From the NCBI GenBank assembly GCA_937915785.1, contig CALGGY010000013.1:1-27241 (forward strand): a DNA stretch of 27,241 nucleotides, read 5' to 3'. Under the pieces are notes generated by a model. That model was not told where the DNA came from. It did not search any database and saw only the letters and a list, made by a program, of their open reading frames with translations. Numbering within the stretch: the stretch's first letter is position 1; every line of letters begins with the position of its first letter. The translations under genes were made by a program, and so were the position numbers. This document shows, in pieces, positions 22,501 to 27,241 of this stretch. The DNA is from an uncultured Bacteroidales bacterium. Lineage in GTDB: Bacteria; Bacteroidota; Bacteroidia; Bacteroidales; P3.

Positions 22501-23547
22501 ATGGCCAAGCACTACTTCTCTTTCCAGTGGCATATCACCGATTGGTGTGACCAACGTTGCAAGCATTGCTACATATTCTCCGAAGGCCACCCCGAGCTGT
22601 TCAGCGTGAGCCTCGAGAACGCCCGCCGGGTGATTGACAGCATGCAGGACATGTGTCGCCGCATGGGCGACCGCGCGCCCTACCTCTACGTCACCGGCGG
22701 AGACCCCGTGCTGCACCCGCGCGTGTGGGAAATCCTCGCCATATTGAAAGACAACGGCATCCCGTTCACCATTTTGGGAAACCCTTTCCACCTGACGGAT
22801 GAGGTGTGCCAAAAACTGAAGTTTTACGGCTGTGAGAAATACCAGCTTAGCATCGACGGCAACCGCGAGACCCACGACTTTATGCGCAAGCCCGGCTCGT
22901 TCGACACCACGCTTGAGAAAATAGAGGTGCTGCACCGTAACGGCATCCGCGTGGCGATAATGACCACCGTTTCGGGGGTTAATGCCAATCAGATGACAGA
23001 AATAATCGACACAGTTGTGAAACACGAAGCCGATGTTTTTGCCTTCGCGCGCTACTGCCCGACGAGTCTCGAAAAGAGCGCGCACCTCACCCCGGAGCAA
23101 TACCGCGCCGTTTTGGACACCTGCTGGAAGAAGTATATGGAATATGGCGGCGGCTGCAAGACCACCTTCAACCTGAAAGACCATCTGTGGGGCTTGTTCC
23201 TTTACGAAATCGGACGTTTCAAAATCCCTGAGGGTTTGGACGATGACACCGTTTATGACGGATGCAACTGCGGCCACGGCCATTTCACCATCCTTCCCAA
23301 CGGCGACGTGATGGCCTGCCGCCGCTTCGACAGCGTGGTGGGCAACGTCTTTGAGATGCCGCTATACGATTTGTGGACATCCTCGAAGATGGACTATTAC
23401 CGCCAATACGAGAAGTTCGAGAAGTGCCGCGATTGCGAATTGCTGAGGTTCTGTCGCGGCTGTCCCGCTGTGGCATACGGCTACACGCACAACTTTTTTG
23501 CAGCGGATCCGCAGTGCTGGAAAGAGGTGTTGAGTTATAGGAGTTAG
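22501..23547 (+). CDS. Radical SAM/SPASM peptide maturase (ACGX system)
   Basis: 348 residues from ATG 22501 (MAKHYFSFQWHITDWC). In-frame sequence upstream runs through the terminator hairpin and is not part of the gene. The [4Fe-4S]-SAM motif is C16-x3-C20-x2-C23 (CDQRCKHCY). Further radical SAM features are YVTGGDPVLHP and KYQLSIDG. The C-terminal SPASM-type region has Cys255, 257, 273, 309, 312, 318, 321 and 339, enough for auxiliary clusters, with the FTILPNGDVMACRRF and CRDCELLRFCRGCPA signatures. Such enzymes crosslink or epimerise precursor peptides, often forming Cys thioether bonds. Its substrate is most likely the repeat peptide encoded just upstream. The last codons (SYRS and the stop) lie within a copy of the dispersed heptamer-type repeat. 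Confidence 0.93.
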   Translation: MAKHYFSFQWHITDWCDQRCKHCYIFSEGHPELFSVSLENARRVIDSMQDMCRRMGDRAPYLYVTGGDPVLHPRVWEILAILKDNGIPFTILGNPFHLTDEVCQKLKFYGCEKYQLSIDGNRETHDFMRKPGSFDTTLEKIEVLHRNGIRVAIMTTVSGVNANQMTEIIDTVVKHEADVFAFARYCPTSLEKSAHLTPEQYRAVLDTCWKKYMEYGGGCKTTFNLKDHLWGLFLYEIGRFKIPEGLDDDTVYDGCNCGHGHFTILPNGDVMACRRFDSVVGNVFEMPLYDLWTSSKMDYYRQYEKFEKCRDCELLRFCRGCPAVAYGYTHNFFAADPQCWKEVLSYRS

Positions 23548-23653
23548 AAGTTGTCGTTTCGCGTCATTGTGGGGAACGAAGCAATACATGGCTGGATTTT
23601 TAGTTATCAGTTGGGAATTAGGAGTTGAAGTTGAAAAATGAAAACGAAAAATC

Positions 23654-23770
23654 ATGAAAGCCATCCGATTAACCCACCGTTGCTCCGCAGATGAGATGCG
23701 CGTGAGCGACATGCCCTAAAACCTGCGGAAAGCCATGCCCGACGTGGAGGCGTTAAGGAAACTGCTGTAA
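23654..23770 (+). pseudogene. Short broken reading frame resembling an oxidoreductase N-terminus
   Basis: 38 codons with an in-frame TAA at codon 22. The first 21 residues (MKAIRLTHRCSADEMRVSDMP) resemble the first strand and turn of zinc-type alcohol dehydrogenase/quinone oxidoreductases. The remaining 16 (NLRKAMPDVEALRKLL) look like the end of a different helical protein. This looks like a deletion scar. The identification rests on a short stretch and is tentative. Confidence 0.4.
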
Positions 23771-23790
23771 ACGGACAAACAATAATAACT

Positions 23791-23829
23791 ATGATTATAG
23801 AACAAAACACCAACTACGCTTGTAAGCTG
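23791..23829 (+). repeat. Direct repeat copy 1 upstream of DUF1848
   Basis: The 27 bp at 23803-23829 match 26554-26580 with two differences, and the preceding ATG-rich bases are also similar. Both copies can encode QNTNYA followed by KL in the same relative frame. Confidence 0.85.
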
Positions 23830-23869
23830 TTGGCGACACATTATCAACACAATTGCAACCTTGCAAAAT

Positions 23870-23901
23870 TTTGAATCTGTCAAGAAAAAGATGTATCTTT
23901 G
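23870..23901 (+). promoter_or_regulatory. Bacteroidota-type promoter of the DUF1848 gene
   Basis: TTTG at 23870-23873, 20 bp spacer, TATCTTTG at 23894-23901, 18 bp before ATG 23920. Confidence 0.75.
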
Positions 23902-23919
23902 CAGAGAAAACATTAACCA

Positions 23920-24984
23920 ATGGCACAATGGCAAAAGACACATATTCAGCGGGATAACGGAGAGATGGCCGAGGCGCAAGCCCCTGTCGTCGTCTCCGCC
24001 AGCCGCAGCACCGACATCCCCGCCTTCTATGCCGACTGGTTTTTCCACCGGCTGAAGGTGGGCTATTCCGCTTGGACCAACCCTTTCAACGGCGTGAAGA
24101 GCTTCGTCTCCTACGACAAATGCCGCTTCATCGTGTTTTGGTCGAAAAACCCGAAGCCGCTGCTCGAACACCTTGATTATCTGAAAGAACGAGGCATCGG
24201 CTGCTACATCCAATACACGCTGAACGACTACGAAAACGAAGGCTTGGAAAAGGGTGTGCCGCCATTGCGGGAACGCATCGACACGTTCAAGGCGTTGGTG
24301 GAACGTTTGGGTCAAGGCCGCGTGATTTGGCGTTTCGACCCGCTGATTCTGACCGACAGGATTTCGATGGACGACCTGCTCCGAAAGGTGGAAAACATCG
24401 GCAACCAGCTGCAAGGCCACACGGAAAAGCTCGTGTTCAGCTACGCCGACATCGCCTCATATAAGAAGGTGAAGGCCAATCTGGAGAGAAGCCATGTGAA
24501 CTATCAGGAGTGGACAATTCAGCAAATGGATGAGTTTGCGCAAAGACTTTCCGAACTGAACCAAAGATGGGGCTACCAGTTGGCCACCTGCGGCGAGAAG
24601 ATCGACATTGAGAAATACGGCATCCGCCACAACCGCTGCGTTGACGACGACCTGATGATACGCTTCGCGCACCACGACAAGGCCCTGATGGACTTCCTCG
24701 GCGTGGAGATCAAGACCATCGAAAACTCATTGTTCGGGGCAGAACCTATTCCCGCCAACGCCATCCTACTGAACGCCAACCAATACGCCATCAAGAATAA
24801 GGATAACCGCGACAAAGGCCAACGCCAGTTTTGCGGCTGCATGGTGAGCAAGGACATCGGCGAGTACAACACCTGCCCGCACCTTTGCGAGTATTGCTAT
24901 GCCAATGCAAGCAAGGAGGTGGCGGTGAGAAACTGGAAACAACACAAAATGAATCCTTTGGGAGAAACGATTACGGGAAAATAA
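23920..24984 (+). CDS. DUF1848 family protein with C-terminal CX3CX2C motif
   Basis: 354 residues. The family start is VVVSASRSTDIPAFYADWFF (about 23-42). TIM-barrel-like motifs follow: VFWSKNPKPLLEHLDYL, QYTLNDYENEGLE and VIWRFDPLILTD. The C-terminus has a Cys cluster: Cys305 and Cys307 (CGC), then C319-x3-C323-x2-C326 in NTCPHLCEYCYANAS. CX3CX2C followed by Y is the hallmark of radical SAM enzymes, but there it is N-terminal, so this may be a permuted arrangement. No function is established to my knowledge. The start at 23920 is supported by the promoter 18 bp upstream. The AlbA_2/ATPase gene begins 8 bp after the stop, so the two are likely co-transcribed. Its 3' 117 bp recur at 26590-26706. 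Confidence 0.88.
   Translation: MAQWQKTHIQRDNGEMAEAQAPVVVSASRSTDIPAFYADWFFHRLKVGYSAWTNPFNGVKSFVSYDKCRFIVFWSKNPKPLLEHLDYLKERGIGCYIQYTLNDYENEGLEKGVPPLRERIDTFKALVERLGQGRVIWRFDPLILTDRISMDDLLRKVENIGNQLQGHTEKLVFSYADIASYKKVKANLERSHVNYQEWTIQQMDEFAQRLSELNQRWGYQLATCGEKIDIEKYGIRHNRCVDDDLMIRFAHHDKALMDFLGVEIKTIENSLFGAEPIPANAILLNANQYAIKNKDNRDKGQRQFCGCMVSKDIGEYNTCPHLCEYCYANASKEVAVRNWKQHKMNPLGETITGK
24865..24981 (+). repeat. Direct repeat copy 1 (3' end of the DUF1848 gene)
   Basis: 117 bp aligned without gaps to 26590-26706. The first 49 bp are identical, and I count 13 differences in the rest. It encodes the CX3CX2C region to the C-terminus. Confidence 0.92.
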
Positions 24985-24992
24985 CACAAAAT

Positions 24993-26369
24993 ATGACAGA
25001 ATCACAAAACATAGAATACAAGACCGTTTGGAAAGACGAATACCTCAAATGGATATGCGGATTTGCCAATGCACAAGGCGGAACCATTTTCATTGGCAAG
25101 GATGACGATGGCAACATTGTTGGTGTAAAAAACGCCAAAAAGCTACTTGAAGAACTGCCAAACAAGATAACCACGGTCTTAGGCATTGTGGCTGATGTCA
25201 ATCTTCACAAATCTGTCAATGGCGATTATATAGAGATTGTGGTTGAACCACAGCTCAACCCGGTAAGTTGCAAAGGCGAATACCATTACCGTAGCGGCAG
25301 CACCAAACAAGAGTTGAAAGGTGCCGCATTGGACCAGTTTCTTTTGGGCAAGCAAGGCAAGCATTGGGACGGCGTTATTGTCCCCAATGTTACAATTGAG
25401 GACTTGAAATCAGAGACATTCGACTTTTTCCGAAAAAAAGGAGTCAAAAGCAACCGTCTTAACGATGATGTCATGACCGACAGCAACGAGTTGTTGCTTG
25501 CCAACTTGAAGCTTACAGAAGACAAATACCTGAAACGCGCCGCATTGTTGCTTTTCCATCCCGACCCCGAAAAATTTGTGACCAACGCATACGTCAAAAT
25601 CGGGTACTTCGAGTCCGACAGCGACTTGCGCTACCAAGATGAGATTCACGGTAATTTGTTTGAGCAAGTGGAGAAAACAATGGATTTGCTCTTTACAAAA
25701 TACATCAAGGCTCTGATAAGCTATGACGGGATTTATCGGGTTGAGACATTCGAATATCCCAAGGAAGCCATTCGTGAAGCCTTGCACAATGCCATCGCCC
25801 ACAAGGATTACACAGGAGCGACACCCATTCAAATCAGCGTTTATAAAGACAAGATTATGATATGGAACTATGGCAAATTGCCAGAGAATTGGACGGTTGA
25901 CACCTTGCAGAAAAAGCATTCCTCCGTTCCGCACAACCCTGACATTTCCAATGCGTTTTTCCGCATAGGCTACATTGAAGCATGGGGGCGCGGCATCCGT
26001 AAAATGAATGAGCAATGTGCGGCAGCTGGTTTGCCCCAACCGCTTTATTATTATGAAAGTTCTGGTTTTTGGGTGGTGTTTCGCAAAGACTTGTTTAACG
26101 AAGAAGATTTGCAAGCCAAAGGATTGAACCCGCGACAGATAAAGGCTGTAATGTATGTTAAGGAGAAAGGCAAAATTACAAATAAAGTATATCAAGAAAT
26201 CAATCAATGCTCAAAAGCAACGGCAAGCCGAGACCTGACAGCATTAGTGCAAGGAAGTTTTTTGTCACCCTATGGACTTGGAGCAGGCACTTTTTATGAA
26301 CTAAATAACGCCTCAAAAACGCCTCAATCGCCTCAAAAACGGCTCAAAGATGGCTCAAATGGCGCGTAG
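24993..26369 (+). CDS. Schlafen AlbA_2 / ATPase / winged-helix protein (putative transcriptional regulator or defence factor)
   Basis: 458 residues from ATG 24993 (MTESQNIEYK); in-frame sequence further upstream overlaps the DUF1848 gene. The N-terminal AlbA_2 (Schlafen) domain (about 5-110) shows WICGFANAQGGTIFIGKDDDG. A GHKL-type ATPase domain (HATPase_c_4, about 260-370) follows with AIREALHNAIAHKDY, IMIWNYGKLP and AWGRGIRKM. A winged-helix domain (about 385-440) has LNPRQIKAVMYVKEKGKITN and SKATASRDLTALV. The last 20 residues are a low-complexity Gln/Pro/Lys/Ser tail encoded by short DNA repeats. Such proteins are common in accessory and defence regions of Bacteroidota; their role is mostly unknown. 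It sits 8 bp after DUF1848, between two copies of that gene's end. Confidence 0.88.
   Translation: MTESQNIEYKTVWKDEYLKWICGFANAQGGTIFIGKDDDGNIVGVKNAKKLLEELPNKITTVLGIVADVNLHKSVNGDYIEIVVEPQLNPVSCKGEYHYRSGSTKQELKGAALDQFLLGKQGKHWDGVIVPNVTIEDLKSETFDFFRKKGVKSNRLNDDVMTDSNELLLANLKLTEDKYLKRAALLLFHPDPEKFVTNAYVKIGYFESDSDLRYQDEIHGNLFEQVEKTMDLLFTKYIKALISYDGIYRVETFEYPKEAIREALHNAIAHKDYTGATPIQISVYKDKIMIWNYGKLPENWTVDTLQKKHSSVPHNPDISNAFFRIGYIEAWGRGIRKMNEQCAAAGLPQPLYYYESSGFWVVFRKDLFNEEDLQAKGLNPRQIKAVMYVKEKGKITNKVYQEINQCSKATASRDLTALVQGSFLSPYGLGAGTFYELNNASKTPQSPQKRLKDGSNGA
26309..26360 (+). repeat. Short tandem repeat at the 3' end of the AlbA_2 gene
   Basis: Degenerate 9-11 bp units of the form CGCCTCAAAAA, CGCCTCAAT, CGGCTCAAAGA and TGGCTCAAA run to the end of the gene. 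CAAATGGCGC within it recurs near 26462, about 107 bp downstream. Confidence 0.75.
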
Positions 26370-26541
26370 AAAGATAAATAAATGGTCAATTTAGTCAATT
26401 AATAGTCAATTATATCACTACCCCAACAATCAAAATCGGCTCAATTAGCCCCCAAATGACACAAATGGCGCATAAAGATAGGTAATTGAGCAAAAAAAAT
26501 GAGTGAATAGGGAAATCATTAGTCAAACAATACGCAAGAAT
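26370..26541. other. Gene-poor stretch after the AlbA_2 gene
   Basis: It contains three copies of GTCAATT at 26385, 26394 and 26405 and a second CAAATGGCGC motif near 26462. There is no terminator hairpin and no gene that I can support. Confidence 0.5.
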
Positions 26542-26724
26542 ATGATGATGAAGCAAAACACCAACTACGCTTACAAGCTGAAATACAGCTACAACACCTG
26601 CCCGCACCTTTGCGAGTATTGCTATGCCAATGCAAGCATGGAAGCGGCGGTAAGGAACTATAAACAACACGAAATGAATCTATTAGGAGAAACGATAACA
26701 GGAAAACAACCTCAACAAACATAA
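26542..26724 (+). pseudogene. Internally deleted second copy of the DUF1848 locus
   Basis: An open frame from ATG 26542 (an in-frame GTG lies at 26503) gives about 60 residues: MMMKQNTNYAYKLKYSY, then the DUF1848 C-terminus starting NTCPHLCEYCYANAS and ending ETITGK plus a few residues. The first part corresponds to the segment before the full DUF1848 gene (23791-23829). The second part corresponds to that gene's last 117 bp. Everything between is missing, as expected from an internal deletion of a duplicated locus. The frame is intact and keeps the CX3CX2C motif, so a mini-protein could still be made; I consider a remnant more likely. Confidence 0.7.
26590..26706 (+). repeat. Direct repeat copy 2 (DUF1848 3' end)
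   Basis: Gap-free match to 24865-24981 at an offset of 1725 bp, about 89 percent identical by eye. Substitutions are concentrated after the first 49 bp. Confidence 0.92.
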
Positions 26725-26735
26725 GAAGCAAAGCG

Positions 26736-27241
26736 ATGGAACAAATACAGATTTCGGCAGACTATATACAAGCGGCAAAGGCAATCAAGCAAGCCATATT
26801 GGAAAGCCGTTACAGAGCCGTGCGGCAGGTAAACAAAGAAATACTCACCCTCTATTATTGGGTTGGCAATTATGTCTCGGTCAACAGTCGTGCAGGCACA
26901 TGGAACACGAATGCCATAGCAACAATTTCCAGACTTCTGCAACAAGAACTGCCCGGACTGACTGGTTTCTCCGAAACCAACATCAAGAACATGCGCACAT
27001 TCTACGAAGCATGGAACCCCGTCCTAAATCGGCAGCCATTAGTTGCCGATTCAGCGAACGTGCTGATTACTGGAGAATTACAAAATCGGCAGCCAATGGT
27101 TGCCGATTTGTCTGCCGAAGATTTTGAGTGTTTTATCAATATCGGATTCACACATCACCGCGAAATCATCAGAAAGGCACAGACGCTTGACGAACGCCTC
27201 TTCTACATCAGGAAATGTGCCAAGGAATTTTGGAGCAAAGA
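26736..27241 (+). CDS. DUF1016 (YhcG-type) protein, N-terminal part (partial)
   Basis: The frame opens at ATG 26736 and runs off the window; 168 codons are visible. The start MEQIQISADYIQAAKAIKQAI leads into the DUF1016 N-terminal domain: NKEILTLYYWVGNYVS, ISRLLQQELPGLTGFSETN and IKNMRTFYEAW. Full-length relatives have a C-terminal PDDEXK nuclease domain that would lie beyond the window. They are often found near restriction-modification genes. Between the N-terminal region and the FINIGFTHHREII segment the protein has two short repeats, NRQPLVAD and NRQPMVAD, each encoded by a palindromic DNA stretch. It starts 11 bp after the DUF1848 remnant. Confidence 0.88.
   Translation, partial: MEQIQISADYIQAAKAIKQAILESRYRAVRQVNKEILTLYYWVGNYVSVNSRAGTWNTNAIATISRLLQQELPGLTGFSETNIKNMRTFYEAWNPVLNRQPLVADSANVLITGELQNRQPMVADLSAEDFECFINIGFTHHREIIRKAQTLDERLFYIRKCAKEFWSK
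27027..27109 (+). repeat. Two in-gene palindromes within the DUF1016 gene
   Basis: AATCGGCA (27027-27034) pairs with TGCCGATT (27044-27051). AAATCGGCA (27083-27091) pairs with TGCCGATTT (27101-27109), and this second one extends inward through a G-T pair to an almost fully paired stem. Both encode NRQPxVAD in the same frame. Confidence 0.85.

Larger units (their letters stand above)
23548..23919. other. Intergenic region with gene remnants upstream of the DUF1848 gene
   Basis: 372 bp. It has two copies of the heptamer-type repeat (to 23552 and about 23603-23630), the pseudogene fragment at 23654-23770 and a segment (23791-23829) matching 26542-26580. The DUF1848 promoter is at its right end. 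Confidence 0.65.

Noticed and set aside
24831..24992. Longer N-terminus for the AlbA_2 protein
   Set aside because: It overlaps the DUF1848 coding sequence in another frame; the AlbA_2 domain begins right after ATG 24993.
23548..27241. Integrated phage or integrative element
   Set aside because: The region looks accessory, but I found no integrase, transposase, phage gene, attachment site or tRNA at its edge.

Overview
The window looks like chromosomal DNA of a Bacteroidales (Bacteroidota) bacterium. The supporting signs are a PorP/SprF protein next to a PorE-like OmpA protein (type IX secretion), a secreted protein with a type A T9SS sorting tail, and FloA/NfeD/ClpS, SufB, HisS and ribosomal proteins of the Bacteroidota type. 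Many genes are also preceded by a Bacteroidota promoter, a TTTG/TTG box 19-21 bp upstream of TAnnTTTG. The species cannot be named from this sequence.

Layout. 1-475: 3' end of an RHS-repeat gene whose tail looks eroded. 582-3887 (minus): T9SS pair, PorP/SprF then the PorE-like OmpA protein, abutting with no gap. 4255-5751 (plus): MlaE/MlaF-type lipid ABC transporter core without an MCE gene. 6152-6756 (minus): rplU-rpmA with promoter and terminator. 7127-7589 (minus): two identical tRNA-Asn genes and a small Cys-rich membrane protein, probably one transcript. 8278-10500 (plus): T9SS-exported protein. 10503-10740: two tandem repeats. 10812-12161 (plus): hisS, convergent with a solitary sufB at 12182-13627 (minus). 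13934-17236 (minus): YidE/AspT-type transporter lacking its RCK domains, followed by an S9 lipoprotein peptidase. 17547-18068 (minus): DUF2148 ferredoxin-like protein. 18298-20048 (minus): clpS-nfeD-floA. 20225-21502 (plus): secreted M64-type metallopeptidase.

The most interesting part is the right third. At 21780-23547 an HxlR regulator is followed by a 79-residue peptide with four blocks built on ACGSACGA. A strong hairpin terminator comes next, then a radical SAM/SPASM enzyme. This is the architecture of a ribosomally made, post-translationally modified peptide (RiPP). It matches what I recall as the 'ACGX' radical SAM system, named by comparative genomics; I know of no characterised product. 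A 65-bp dyad upstream of the HxlR gene is a candidate operator.

From 23548 to the end the DNA looks accessory. It holds a broken fragment resembling an oxidoreductase N-terminus, a DUF1848 protein with a C-terminal CX3CX2C motif, and a Schlafen AlbA_2/ATPase/winged-helix regulator. After these come an internally deleted second copy of the DUF1848 locus and a DUF1016 (YhcG-type) gene that runs off the window. The intergenic spaces carry a dispersed heptamer-type repeat (TTAGGAG/AGTTAG flavour) at six or more places, often right at stop codons.
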